Made by a program: the position numbers and the translations under genes
Shown here: in pieces, positions 1 through 7,949 of the stretch
Numbering within the stretch: the stretch's first letter is position 1
Layout: each line of letters starts with the position of its first letter
NCBI RefSeq assembly: GCF_001748365.1
Contig: NZ_BDHH01000017.1
Location: forward strand, 1-57,786
Reading direction: 5' to 3'
DNA from: Fusibacter sp. 3D3
GTDB taxonomy: Bacteria > Bacillota > Clostridia > Peptostreptococcales > Acidaminobacteraceae
DNA: 57,786 nucleotides
Notes under the pieces: model-generated
Seen by the model: the letters and a program-made list of their open reading frames with translations, nothing else
Database searches by the model: none
What the model was told of the DNA's origin: nothing

Positions 1-378
1 GATTATGAGAGTGGAGATATCTATTGTGAAGAGCACGAAACATACGATGCACAAACATTTCTTGGTTTTCTGAACAATGTACTTGAACGGTATTCTGGTA
101 AAATTGTTATGGTTCTTGATAATGCAAGGATACACCACGCCAAGTTACTTCAGCCTTTTCTTTTAGAAAATTCCCATCGACTTGAGTTAATGTATCTACC
201 TCCGTATAGTCCAAATCTAAACTTGATAGAAGGTCTCTGGGGTTGGCTTAAAGAAAAAGTCATCAACAATGTTTTTTATAACAAGACATATGAGATTAGA
301 AAGAATGTCTCTGCTTTTCTAACAGAAATTGCAAAACATCCACATATTATTATAGATCGGTTATGTGTCCAATTGTAA
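1..378 (+). CDS. IS630-family transposase, C-terminal part (copy A, cut by window edge)
   Basis: Open from the first base of the window to the stop at 376-378, so only the C-terminal 125 residues are seen. They hold the second catalytic Asp (VLDNARIHH) and the catalytic Glu (NLIEGLWGWLK) of the IS630/Tc1 DDE domain, which cuts and joins DNA at TA dinucleotides. The sequence is nearly the same as copy B at 1775-2152; I count two base differences over 407 bp, so one copy is recent. The right end of the element interrupts an IS4-type transposase gene just downstream. Confidence 0.92.
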   Translation, partial: DYESGDIYCEEHETYDAQTFLGFLNNVLERYSGKIVMVLDNARIHHAKLLQPFLLENSHRLELMYLPPYSPNLNLIEGLWGWLKEKVINNVFYNKTYEIRKNVSAFLTEIAKHPHIIIDRLCVQL

Positions 379-407
379 ATTATTAAAATTTAATTCAACT
401 TATATAG
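1..407 (+). mobile_element. IS630-type element, right part of copy A
   Basis: Identity with copy B extends past the stop codon to about base 407 (about 2181 in copy B) and then ends abruptly at a run of TA dinucleotides, as expected for an IS630 element that inserts at TA. The sequence beyond 407 belongs to an IS4-type transposase gene on the other strand. The left end lies outside the window. Confidence 0.85.
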
Positions 408-1142
408 ATTACCCAAAAGCACTTTTTCATCACTGATAACGACACTATTTTCCTCTGTTTTAAATGTTTGTACTTTTTCAATGATTGAATTTGATTTTAA
501 CCGTGTTACAAAGTAAATCTTTTGTTCACAGTAAATATCAAATTTCTTATAATCCACATAAGCGCGGTCCATTACATTGATAGCACCTTCTTCGGATATC
601 ACCAAATTGTCCATTTGCTTTTTATCTGCTGGACGTGCATTCGTTATGATCGCTTTATCTGGCAAACTAATATCATCGCAAAATTTCAATCGCAAATGGA
701 GCTTGATCCCACTTTTTGTTTTTCGAAAATCTGCCCATGGATACTGAGTTATACACATACTTATCGTTGATGAATCAATCATATACAAATTACCTAAAGA
801 GGATTTAACTGCATTTGGCTTCAAATAGATATGTGCATCTTTGACGACTTGATTAAACATCTGCTTCATATGATTTGGATTGAGACTGTTCAATTTTCTA
901 GAAATTTGTGAATGACTTGCGGACTCAAGACCTATCGCATTTTGTAAGTCAACTGAACTATTCAAGTGTTTTGATAGTGCTCTGACTGATTCAAATTCCA
1001 TAATTTGAGCAAATATCATAAGCGAAATAAATCGTGAACTGGTCAATTTCTTGATATACTTATCAATTCCAAAAGATTTTAAAATTGTTAGTGACTCTTG
1101 TAATGAATTTATGATAAAATTAATTGTGGTGTTCTTGTTCAT
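390..1142 (-). pseudogene. IS4-family transposase, truncated by IS630 copy A
   Basis: The N-terminal 245 residues or so look like an IS4-family transposase with a DUF4372-type N-terminus. The first catalytic Asp sits in LYMIDSSTI and the second in INVMDRAYVDY; the C-terminal part with the catalytic Glu (YREK region) is missing. Family members are usually 370-450 residues, this frame only 250. The last five codons (LYKLN) and the stop come from the end of the inserted IS630 copy A. The start at 1142 has no strong ribosome site. The remainder of the gene should lie left of the window. Confidence 0.85.
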
Positions 1143-1275
1143 ATTTTTTTATCCTTTCTTTATTCAAGATAGTTTAGAAAAATTTTGAGCAAGAACTATT
1201 TTTATACTCATTCCTAGTTTACCATATTATTCAATTCAAAAAAATACTTGACTTTCTGTTAATTTTTTTTATGCA
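408..1275 (-). mobile_element. IS4-type element remnant inserted in IS630 copy B
   Basis: This stretch lies between IS630 copy A and the truncated 5' part of IS630 copy B. It contains the truncated IS4-type transposase plus about 130 bp of A/T-rich 5' flank (1143-1275). The exact outer end is not certain: recognisable IS630 protein sequence starts again at about 1284, so the junction lies between about 1262 and 1284. Terminal inverted repeats could not be confirmed because the other end is outside the window. Confidence 0.6.
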
Positions 1276-1283
1276 ACACTAGT

Positions 1284-2152
1284 GATACAAAGTATCGTAG
1301 TATAGGTCTTAGTTCAATCCCAGATGCTCCACGCAAAGGTAGACCAAGTCGGTTAACCGAAGAGCAAGAGGCTACAATAAAAGACCTCATTTTAAACAAA
1401 ACCCCCGCCGATGTTGGTTTTGTAGCTAATTTCAATTGGACAGCTGGAATTGTAGCAGAATATATTTTGAGAGAATTCAAAGTTCAATACAGCATCAAAG
1501 GTATCACGTTGATATTGTCTAGACTGAATTTATCATTCACACGTCCTACGTACACGTTAGCTAAAGCTGATCCCCTAAAGCAAGAGCAATTTCGCAAGGC
1601 ATTTATTGATGTTAAAAAAAATTGATAAACGGTGAAATCCAACACATACTATTCGAGGATGAATCTATGATTCGAGATTACCAAGCGATCGGAGCTACAT
1701 GGTTTGAACGCGGCAAACAAAAAATCATAAAGACGTATGGAAAGCATCGTGGCGTAAAACTAGTGGGCTGTTTAGATTATGAGAGTGGAGATATCTATTG
1801 TGAAGAGCACGAAACATACGATGCACAAACATTTCTTGGTTTTCTGAACAATGTACTTGAACGGTATTCTGGTAAAATTGTTATGGTTCTTGATAATGCA
1901 AGGATACACCACGCCAAGTTACTTCAGCCTTTTCTTTTAGAAAATTCCCATCGACTTGAGTTAATGTATCTACCTCCATATAGTCCAAATCTAAACTTGA
2001 TAGAAGGTCTCTGGGGTTGGCTTAAAGAAAAAGTCATCAACAACGTTTTTTATAACAAGACATATGAGATTAGAAAGAATGTCTCTGCTTTTCTAACAGA
2101 AATTGCAAAACATCCACATATTATTATAGATCGGTTATGTGTCCAATTGTAA
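1284..2152 (+). pseudogene. IS630-family transposase, copy B, 5'-truncated, two frames
   Basis: Two overlapping frames together encode an IS630 transposase lacking its first 60 or so residues. The first frame (1284-1625) begins inside the linker after the N-terminal helix-turn-helix (DAPRKGRPSRLTEEQ) and runs to a TGA at 1623-1625. The second frame (from 1622) has the DDE domain: FEDES with the first Asp, VLDNARIHH with the second, and NLIEGLW with the Glu. The frames meet at a run of eight A (1614-1621), so a -1 ribosomal slip would join them, as in other IS630 members. The 5' end was cut off by the IS4-type element, so this copy is probably inactive. Confidence 0.85.
1614..1625 (+). other. 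Probable -1 frameshift slip site (A8 followed by TGA)
   Basis: Eight A residues at 1614-1621 are followed at once by the zero-frame stop TGA (1623-1625). A shift of -1 on this run gives the reading DVKKKLINGEIQ and continues into the catalytic frame. Slippery A-runs joining two transposase frames are known for the IS630 family. Slippage in this copy is inferred. Confidence 0.55.
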
Positions 2153-2218
2153 ATTATTAAAATTTAATTCAACTTATATAGGAGCATTCTTAAAAAGTAT
2201 AAATCGGAAAAAACATTG

Positions 2219-2249
2219 AATCAAAGCGTATACTCAGTCCGCTTTGATT
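2219..2249 (-). repeat. Small dispersed repeat, copy D (inverted), hairpin form
   Basis: Ten-base arms AATCAAAGCG and CGCTTTGATT enclose an 11-base loop. The reverse complement contains AAGCGGACTGAGTATACGC, also found at the end of the DUF1292 gene (2683-2710) and in part at 49302 and 49367. The copies at 2219 and 2683 face each other across the DUF1292 gene. Confidence 0.7.
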
Positions 2250-2305
2250 ATGCCGTTGCATTTTCGTGGTCAAGCTATTTTCAATTTTCGCTTGCAGAAA
2301 CCATA

Positions 2306-2334
2306 TCGACATCAATGTGATTTCCGTGTATAAT
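2306..2334 (+). promoter_or_regulatory. Sigma-A type promoter of the DUF1292 gene
   Basis: A -35 box TCGACA (2306-2311), a 17-base spacer and a perfect -10 box TATAAT (2329-2334). It lies 30 bases before the start codon, giving a short leader that contains the AGAGGTG ribosome site. Confidence 0.7.
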
Positions 2335-2363
2335 CAAGGAAATAACATTAAAGAGGTGACGAA

Positions 2364-2696
2364 ATGTCTGATTTAAAAAATGATAAAAGCACTTTAGAAG
2401 ATTCATGTGGCTGTGGCTGTGGTCATGCTCATGACCACGATCATGATCATGAGCATGTTCAAACCATGACCCTTGAACTTGAAAACGGCGAAAAATTAAT
2501 CTGTCCGATCATTGAGATCTTTGAAGTAGAAGGCAAAGAGTACATTTCTTTATTGCATCCGGATGAAGATCTTGCATTGCTCTATGGCTTTTCAGAATAT
2601 GAAGATGATTCTGTGGAACTCACTGAAATCGAAAGTGATGAAGAATATGAGAAAGTCTCTAACGCCTTTAGATTACTAGGTGGCGAAGCGGACTGA
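2364..2696 (+). CDS. DUF1292 domain protein with His/Cys-rich N-terminus
   Basis: A 110-residue acidic cytoplasmic protein. Residues 15-31 are a metal-binding-like stretch with alternating Cys-Gly and His-Asp pairs (CGCGCGHAHDHDHDHEH). Residues 35-105 match the DUF1292 (YrzB-like) fold found throughout Firmicutes, whose role is unknown. The start follows AGAGGTG at a good distance. The gene stands alone with its own promoter and terminator, between inverted copies of a small repeat; the downstream copy overlaps its last codons (GEAD-stop). Metal binding is suggested only by composition. No family enzyme activity is known to me. Confidence 0.88.
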   Translation: MSDLKNDKSTLEDSCGCGCGHAHDHDHDHEHVQTMTLELENGEKLICPIIEIFEVEGKEYISLLHPDEDLALLYGFSEYEDDSVELTEIESDEEYEKVSNAFRLLGGEAD

Positions 2697-2710
2697 GTAT
2701 ACGCTTTGAT
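2683..2710 (+). repeat. Small dispersed repeat, copy C
   Basis: Contains GCGAAGCGGACTGAGTAT followed by ACGCTTTGAT. It shares 25 bases with the inverted copy at 2219-2249 and 18 bases with the copies at 49302-49331 and 49367-49396. It overlaps the last four codons and stop of the DUF1292 gene. Confidence 0.7.
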
Positions 2711-2763
2711 AGGGCTGTTGAGAAATAAGCGTATTAATCAAAAATAGAAGCAAAAACAAAAGT

Positions 2764-2808
2764 ACCTCAAGAGAAGTTGTTTAAAAAACTTTTCTTGAGG
2801 TTTTTTTT
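2764..2808 (+). terminator. Rho-independent terminator after the DUF1292 gene
   Basis: ACCTCAAGA pairs with TCTTGAGGT around an A/T-rich loop, with eight T directly after the stem. Confidence 0.85.
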
Positions 2809-2812
2809 ATAT

Positions 2813-2932
2813 GGTTAGGGTGTCAAAAGTCAGTTTCGCATTAACCCTCTACCATATGCTGTATCGCGTACTTCTCGTAAACGACATCATATGGTAGAGG
2901 GTTGCTCAACTTTTGGATTTGACACCCTAACC
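2813..2932. repeat. 120-bp nested inverted repeat (MITE-like)
   Basis: The outer arms are a perfect 15-bp inverted pair: GGTTAGGGTGTCAAA at 2813-2827 and its complement at 2918-2932. Inside lies a second perfect 16-bp pair: AACCCTCTACCATATG at 2843-2858 and its complement at 2888-2903. The ends are flanked by TAT/TTAT. One outer arm recurs with one change at 38730-38750. The size, terminal repeats and recurrence suggest a miniature non-autonomous element. It carries no gene. Confidence 0.6.
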
Positions 2933-2988
2933 TTATATATTTAATTGCACAGTTTGTTATGGATGAGTGGTTACATATTATTGTTTAC

Positions 2989-3705
2989 TTACTCCAGTAA
3001 AAAGGGTTGATAGAGCATCATAATAACTTCTAATTCATCGGAATCCAATGATTTCTTGACTAAAGCAGATTCAAATGTGATTGATTTGATACCGCTCTCT
3101 TGAAGAAAAGAGTCATCAAGTTCAAAATGATGATGTATTTTTTTACCTGTTTCATTTGTGGTAACACTTAAATCACTGGTCAAATAATTGAATTCAGAAA
3201 AAGGAAATACGATCGTATATTCATAATCATCATCTTCTGAGATTACATAGTATTCATCAGAAGATTGCTCTCTAACCTCGCTATTAAAGGCATCAAGGGT
3301 TACAGTGCCCACATTGACAAGATCTCGTCTCATTTTCACATCAGACATTTTTTCAAGATAGTAGTCATCTAAATCATAATATTGAAGTCCAATTTTAATC
3401 CGATTAAAATGCTCAATATATGAATCAATAGTTAAAATAATTTTTTTAGCTTTGCCATCATAACGATAAGTTGAAGGTGTTAACGTATAGACCAATTCAT
3501 CCTTATTAAAAAGATATACTTCATCTGTAATCGTATCAAGTTGTATGGGAATGCTGATAATTTTTTCATTTTTAAGATCATCAAAGAATAACAGTTCAAT
3601 GCCTTTATTGAACTGACTTGATAATGGTTTAGAGGTACATCCTGATATTGTAAGTATAATTATCAAAAAAAATAGGCGTATTTTTAATTTATTTTTAGTT
3701 ATCAT
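2989..3705 (-). CDS. Predicted lipoprotein of unknown function
   Basis: A 238-residue protein with a lipoprotein signal: basic N-terminus, hydrophobic stretch from residue 11, and lipobox TISGC with the acylated Cys at residue 23. It would be anchored outside the membrane. The rest is mixed alpha/beta and charged, and I recognise no domain. I chose the ATG at 3705 because it places the lipobox properly; a longer frame from 3747 would add 14 residues with no function. The start overlaps the stop of the upstream secreted-protein gene by 11 bp, so the two are co-translated. The pair may work together at the cell surface. Confidence 0.75.
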   Translation of the reverse strand: MITKNKLKIRLFFLIIILTISGCTSKPLSSQFNKGIELLFFDDLKNEKIISIPIQLDTITDEVYLFNKDELVYTLTPSTYRYDGKAKKIILTIDSYIEHFNRIKIGLQYYDLDDYYLEKMSDVKMRRDLVNVGTVTLDAFNSEVREQSSDEYYVISEDDDYEYTIVFPFSEFNYLTSDLSVTTNETGKKIHHHFELDDSFLQESGIKSITFESALVKKSLDSDELEVIMMLYQPFLLE

Positions 3706-4306
3706 ATAGCCAATATTCAGTACCGTATTTATTATAACTCCCTGCATAATAATTGGTGATATTGCCTCCGTTTTGATATGGATAAATCCATTGCTTATTC
3801 ATAACTTTACAAGCACTTACTAATTCTACAGACCTTTGTGGTGGTACTGTAACGGACATTGTATAAACTTTTCCCCACTCTTGGCCAACACTAGCACCCA
3901 TGGAGGCTTCTGCTACGCCTTTGAATCCAAATTCAACAGAGCCACTTATCTCGTAATTTGTAAATGAAGATGTTGCCAAAGTGGCATCAAGAGAGATATC
4001 TTTTGATTTATTTGTAAAGATATCTCTATCATAACCTCTGTAAATAAATGAATTGTTATTATTGCTCCACTGGTTTACTGGATATGGATTAGAAAACAAC
4101 CTCATGAATGACGAGTTTTTAAGTGTAGTATTTAAGAGCTCTAATTCCCTATCGTTGTGAATAACTGGAATGCCATCTAAATACATGATCCCACCAATGG
4201 TTTCTTCTTTGGGTTTATCAGTGAAATCTGAGTCTTCAGTTGTGGCAAAAACACTCCCCATATTTAACATAAATACGAGCAATAAAATAAATGTTATTTT
4301 TTTCAT
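3695..4306 (-). CDS. Secreted beta-rich protein of unknown function
   Basis: A 203-residue protein with an N-terminal signal peptide (MKKITFILLLVFMLNMGSVFA). The middle is rich in Ser/Thr/Gly beta strands (EFGFKGVAEASMGASVGQEW) followed by TMSVTVPPQRSVEL. That pattern resembles the beta-hairpin and VPP strand seen in aerolysin/ETX-MTX2-like proteins and in related bacterial surface proteins. The similarity is by eye and weak, and 203 residues is short for a pore-forming toxin. It is co-translated with the lipoprotein gene downstream, which could be a partner or an immunity-like factor. The start follows a usable GAGAA site. Confidence 0.65.
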   Translation of the reverse strand: MKKITFILLLVFMLNMGSVFATTEDSDFTDKPKEETIGGIMYLDGIPVIHNDRELELLNTTLKNSSFMRLFSNPYPVNQWSNNNNSFIYRGYDRDIFTNKSKDISLDATLATSSFTNYEISGSVEFGFKGVAEASMGASVGQEWGKVYTMSVTVPPQRSVELVSACKVMNKQWIYPYQNGGNITNYYAGSYNKYGTEYWLYDN

Positions 4307-4513
4307 AATTTCTCCTTCGATTTAAATAAATGTAATTTTGAGTTAATTGGAAACAATGTTATTCTTTTATACCTCCTTTACAATATAATTTATCAATGGA
4401 ACCATTTAATATAGAGTTAAATATTAATGGATGCCATGGCTTTATCATAACACAAATATTAAAAATTATCTATAAAATGGCCTATTTGGAACAAAATGCG
4501 TCCTAATTGGAAT

Positions 4514-4834
4514 TTAGTTGATAAGCGGTTTATAAGCTTGCTTATAGAGCTCACAACTTTTGATCAGTTCGCTATGGGTGCCTTTTGCAATGACTCCGCC
4601 GCCAGCCATAACATAAATAATATCCATTTGATTCATTTGAACCAATCGATGTGTGATCCAGATGAGACCTCGGTCATCCAGTGAGAAAAGGTTTTTAAGT
4701 ACTTTTGATTCTGTCTCGATGTCAAGCCCTGTGAAGGCTTCATCTAAAATGAGATAAGGGGATTTACGAAGTTGTGCGCGTGCAAGTCCGAGACGTTGCT
4801 TTTGGCCGCTGGATAGCGTCGTAATCCCCCGCTT
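4514..4834 (-). pseudogene. ABC exporter ATPase fragment (CydC/CydD-like C-terminus)
   Basis: About 106 codons encode only the C-terminal part of an ABC ATPase: signature LSSGQKQRLGLARA, Walker B YLILDEAFTGLD, and the H-loop in LIWITHRLVQMNQMD, then the usual C-terminal helix to a TAA at 4514-4516. The wording around the H-loop is typical of CydC/CydD-type exporters. The membrane domain and Walker A are missing. Upstream, a stop lies in frame at 4835-4837 and the sequence loses similarity. It is a remnant of a deleted gene, not a functional ATPase. Confidence 0.8.
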
Positions 4835-5040
4835 CTAACTTTTGGGATAGGGTTAAAAAGGCAGGTGCGGATAAGTAATCGTTACATTTTACAAAAAAAG
4901 CAAAATACCCCCTCTGAAAATTTAGAAAGAGAGAGGGATCCGTATGGGGATAATAAAATGTAAAGAATGGTGATGTCTGATGGAATGAGGTTAGGATCAT
5001 ATAAGACTAAATTAAAATCAGATTGAGATTATGGGCGAGG
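4835..5040. other. Decayed intergenic stretch
   Basis: No gene is supported here. The open frame on the minus strand (4764-5000) is out of frame with the ABC fragment and has no recognisable domain. The stretch separates the ABC remnant from the HD-GYP gene. Confidence 0.5.
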
Positions 5041-5934
5041 TTATTCATTACAGAAGGCTGGTGATTGTACCAAATTTTCAAGATGGTGGATCAAATCAAG
5101 ATTATAGTGAGCAGGCGCCATTATCTTGAGTTCGGATAAAGCTTCTTCGTATGTTTTTGATTTTTTATAAACGCGGTCTGTAGTCATGGCATCAAAACTA
5201 TCTGCCAAAGCTAGAATACTTGCTTCTAAAGTAATGGCATCATCTTTTAAACCATGTGGATATCCCGAACCGTCAGGGCGTTCATGATGATTGAGAATGA
5301 TATTTGCAACTTCCTCATCCATTTCCTTGAGGACGATTTCATAACTGTAGACAACATGTTTTTTCATAATTTCATTTTCAGCAGGCGTAAGCTTTGCATT
5401 TTTATTTAAGATAGAGTCTGGAATTTGAGTCTTGCCAATATCATGAAAAGTAGCAGCCAATAAAAGATGTCTTGTGGCAGTGGCACTTAGCTTGAGCTGT
5501 TTCGCTAGATGAGCACATATGCGTTTGACATTTTTAGAATGCTGATAAGTATAATGATCTTTATTTTGTAATGTTTCAAGTTGCTCATGGAGTTTTGTAT
5601 GCATTTTTTTGGAGAGTTCATATTCGCCAGATCGTGATGCAAAAAAAAGAAGTACAGTATCTTCAACAGCTGTTAATGAGAAACTTTCTTCAAGGTTTTG
5701 TACTTCAAAATAATCACCTGGACCCAAAATTTCTGAGTTGTTTTCTAGATACCCAGTAATAATGTAATAGAATTCATACGTATCGGGTATAATGGAAGGC
5801 TTTATGAATAAAAAGCCGCTTTTTTTGATATCAAACTGTACAATTTCAACGCCATCGTTGGTACCGAGTAGAGTGATTAATCCGCGGCTAGAATTGTCTG
5901 CTTTGATTTTTTTACCAAATTTTTTAAGTTCCAT
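5041..5934 (-). CDS. HD-GYP domain protein with cupin-like N-terminus
   Basis: A 297-residue cytoplasmic protein. Residues 20-100 look like a small cupin/cyclic-nucleotide-binding-like barrel (LGPGDYFEV). Residues 120-285 form an HD-GYP domain with the metal pair HD at 164-165 (TFHDIGKTQIPDS) and the signature HHERPDGSGYP at 216-226. HD-GYP enzymes cleave cyclic di-GMP, so this is a likely c-di-GMP phosphodiesterase with a sensory N-terminus. The ATG at 5934 follows AGAGG at five bases; a GTG two codons earlier is less likely. It may oppose the diguanylate cyclase at 27247. Confidence 0.85.
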   Translation of the reverse strand: MELKKFGKKIKADNSSRGLITLLGTNDGVEIVQFDIKKSGFLFIKPSIIPDTYEFYYIITGYLENNSEILGPGDYFEVQNLEESFSLTAVEDTVLLFFASRSGEYELSKKMHTKLHEQLETLQNKDHYTYQHSKNVKRICAHLAKQLKLSATATRHLLLAATFHDIGKTQIPDSILNKNAKLTPAENEIMKKHVVYSYEIVLKEMDEEVANIILNHHERPDGSGYPHGLKDDAITLEASILALADSFDAMTTDRVYKKSKTYEEALSELKIMAPAHYNLDLIHHLENLVQSPAFCNE

Positions 5935-6040
5935 AAACACCTCTTATTCTGTGAGCGTATCGATTATTAGAATAGTATTTTAAATTATTGTAACATATCT
6001 GAAGTGACCATAAAAGCCAATATTGTGGAACCCAAATGTA

Positions 6041-6709
6041 TCAAAGGATGCCTAAGTGATCTTTTGCTTCAGGTAATCGATCGTTATAAGCTGCATAAAA
6101 AGTCTGCTGCTCATCGAGGTCCATGCGGTAGAATGTATTGAGAAGATAAGTGTTAAGTACTTTTAGTTCCTGATCATCATGTATAAATTTCACGCGAAAG
6201 GTAAGTGCTTTAATGAGTTTATACCATGAGAGAATAAAAGCTTTATTTTCATTATAGTGATCAATACCGATCCAATCCATCACTTTAACATCAGTCAAAT
6301 GAGATTTCATACAGGCATCTTTCTGCAAAAAGTATTTAAAATTATCATCTTCATATACTCTCCCTAGTGGAAATAAACGACAAATATTAGGCCGATTTGC
6401 GTGAATTGTACATCGATCTTCTTGATTCAAAAAGCTACAGCGTTCAGATACTTTATGCATTTTCAAATGAGGTAAAACAAGCTTGCCATGTGGATGAAGT
6501 TCAAATTTATCTTCTAAAAGTACGTCAAAGGTGATCTTCAGATGACTTGAAATGTTGTAAGCGTCAAATGGATTTAGGGTAACCAAATCACCAACGTTGT
6601 GACAGCAAGCACTACAGCCATGACAACCGCCTGTATTTGCTTTTACCAGGTCATTTATGTCATATCTTTTGCCATCGGAAATGTCTTCTAATATTATATT
6701 TGTTTTCAT
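6041..6709 (-). CDS. YkgJ-family cysteine cluster protein
   Basis: A 222-residue protein with a cysteine-rich metal-binding core: C29, C32, C35 and C36 (GGCHGCSACCHNV), then Cys in RCSFL, DRCTIH and NICRLFPLGR. This is the YkgJ (UPF0153) pattern, thought to bind zinc or an iron-sulfur cluster; the biochemical role of the family is unsettled. The ATG at 6709 follows AAAGGTG at five bases; an upstream in-frame ATG would put the ribosome site inside the gene. It is monocistronic, between the HD-GYP gene and the nspC terminator. Confidence 0.85.
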   Translation of the reverse strand: MKTNIILEDISDGKRYDINDLVKANTGGCHGCSACCHNVGDLVTLNPFDAYNISSHLKITFDVLLEDKFELHPHGKLVLPHLKMHKVSERCSFLNQEDRCTIHANRPNICRLFPLGRVYEDDNFKYFLQKDACMKSHLTDVKVMDWIGIDHYNENKAFILSWYKLIKALTFRVKFIHDDQELKVLNTYLLNTFYRMDLDEQQTFYAAYNDRLPEAKDHLGIL

Positions 6710-6756
6710 ATATTCACCTTTCAATAAGACGATCAGATCACTTAAAATAAATGCAC

Positions 6757-6794
6757 AAAAGCCTTTGAGTTTTTATTTTTACTCAAGGGCTTTT
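6757..6794 (-). terminator. Terminator of the polyamine operon (likely bidirectional)
   Basis: AAAAGCCTTTGAGT pairs with ACTCAAGGGCTTTT around a T-rich 10-base loop. It lies 27 bases past the stop of nspC. Confidence 0.7.
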
Positions 6795-6820
6795 ATAATT
6801 AATGAATATGGGAAAGCATT

Positions 6821-7948
6821 CTATCCCAATCTCATCTTAAAATCTTGATAGCCAAATTGACGTACGATTTGACAGTCGCCATTTTTATCTTGGATTGCAA
6901 TTGAGGGTAATGCCATACCATTAAAGGTGTTGGTCTTCACCATGGAATATATCGCCATGTCACCAAAGACCAAGCGATCACCGCTTTTTAGAGGTTGATC
7001 AAAAGTGTAATCTCCAATCACATCCCCAGTGAGACAAGTGTTGCCACCAAGGCGATACATATATGGCTTTTCACCGAGTTCACCCGATCCAAAAAGGGGT
7101 GGCCTGTAAGGCATTTCTAAAACATCGGGCATGTGACAAGCGGCTGAAGTGTCCAAAATAGCAATAGACATGCCGTTTTGTTGAATATCCAGTACGGTTG
7201 TAACCATGTAACCTGCATTGAGTGCTACGGCTTCACCGGGTTCTAAATAGACCTGTAAGCCGTACTTGTCTTGCATGTGATTAATACATTTTTCAAGCAA
7301 GGGTATATCATAGTCTTCTCTGGCGATGTGATGTCCACCACCGAAGTTAATCCATTCCAGTTGCGGTAACCAAGTGCCAAACTTTGCTTCGATCACGTTT
7401 AAAGTCGATTCCAAATCGTCAGAGTCTTGTTGGCAAAGGGTGTGGAAATGAAGGCCTGAAATGCCTTCTAGGAGCTCAGGTTTAAAGTGCTCTAAAGTCA
7501 CGCCAAAACGAGAACCCACTGCACAAGGATCATAGATGGCATGACCGACTTGAGTGGAGTGTTCTGGATTAATCCTCAAGCCCACTCTTTTGCCTGCTTT
7601 TAGCACTTTATCTTTAAACTGCTCTGATTGAGAGAAAGAATTAAAGACAATGTGATCGCAGAGCTCTATAATTTCATCCATTTCTTCTTCGCGATAAGCA
7701 GGGGAGAAGACGTGATTCTCCTTCCCCATCTCTTCAAATCCAAGACGCGCCTCATATAAACCGCTTGCCGTGGCACCGTCCAAATATTCACCAATCAATG
7801 GATATAGTTTATACATGGAAAAAGCTTTTTGAGCTAAGACGATTTTACACCCAGTGCGCTCTGACACACCATTCAAAATTTTTAAATTCTTTTCAATTAA
7901 AGCTTCATCTACAATAAAGCAAGGTGTAGGTAATTCTGAAAATTTCAT
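6821..7948 (-). CDS. nspC: Carboxynorspermidine/carboxyspermidine decarboxylase
   Basis: A 375-residue PLP enzyme of the alanine-racemase-fold decarboxylases. K41 in the LAQKAFS motif should bind PLP; GGGHH (phosphate binding) and CLTGDVIGD near the C-terminus (substrate Cys/Asp) match NspC. It decarboxylates carboxynorspermidine or carboxyspermidine, the last step of the aspartate-semialdehyde route to norspermidine or spermidine that replaces S-adenosylmethionine decarboxylase. It starts one base after the stop of the synthase gene upstream, so translation is coupled. Which polyamine is made cannot be told from sequence; spermidine is the usual product in such bacteria. Confidence 0.93.
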   Translation of the reverse strand: MKFSELPTPCFIVDEALIEKNLKILNGVSERTGCKIVLAQKAFSMYKLYPLIGEYLDGATASGLYEARLGFEEMGKENHVFSPAYREEEMDEIIELCDHIVFNSFSQSEQFKDKVLKAGKRVGLRINPEHSTQVGHAIYDPCAVGSRFGVTLEHFKPELLEGISGLHFHTLCQQDSDDLESTLNVIEAKFGTWLPQLEWINFGGGHHIAREDYDIPLLEKCINHMQDKYGLQVYLEPGEAVALNAGYMVTTVLDIQQNGMSIAILDTSAACHMPDVLEMPYRPPLFGSGELGEKPYMYRLGGNTCLTGDVIGDYTFDQPLKSGDRLVFGDMAIYSMVKTNTFNGMALPSIAIQDKNGDCQIVRQFGYQDFKMRLG

Positions 7949-7949
7949 A

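Larger units (their letters stand above)
1284..2181 (+). mobile_element. IS630-type element, copy B, right part
   Basis: The right end is set by loss of identity with copy A at about 2181 (407 in copy A), both at a TATATA run. The left end is missing because of the IS4-type insertion at about 1275-1284. Confidence 0.8.

Noticed and set aside
1259-1480. Minus-strand ORF of 73 codons
   Set aside because: It is antisense to the IS630 copy B linker region and has no features of its own.
3695-4306. Firm assignment as a pore-forming toxin
   Set aside because: Only one strand pattern is similar and the protein is short, so it is kept as unknown secreted protein.
4496-4684. Small plus-strand ORF of 62 codons
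   Set aside because: It is antisense to the ABC ATPase fragment, whose motifs are clear on the minus strand.
4764-5000. Minus-strand ORF of 78 codons
   Set aside because: Its end overlaps the ABC fragment in a different frame and the rest has no domain or ribosome site.
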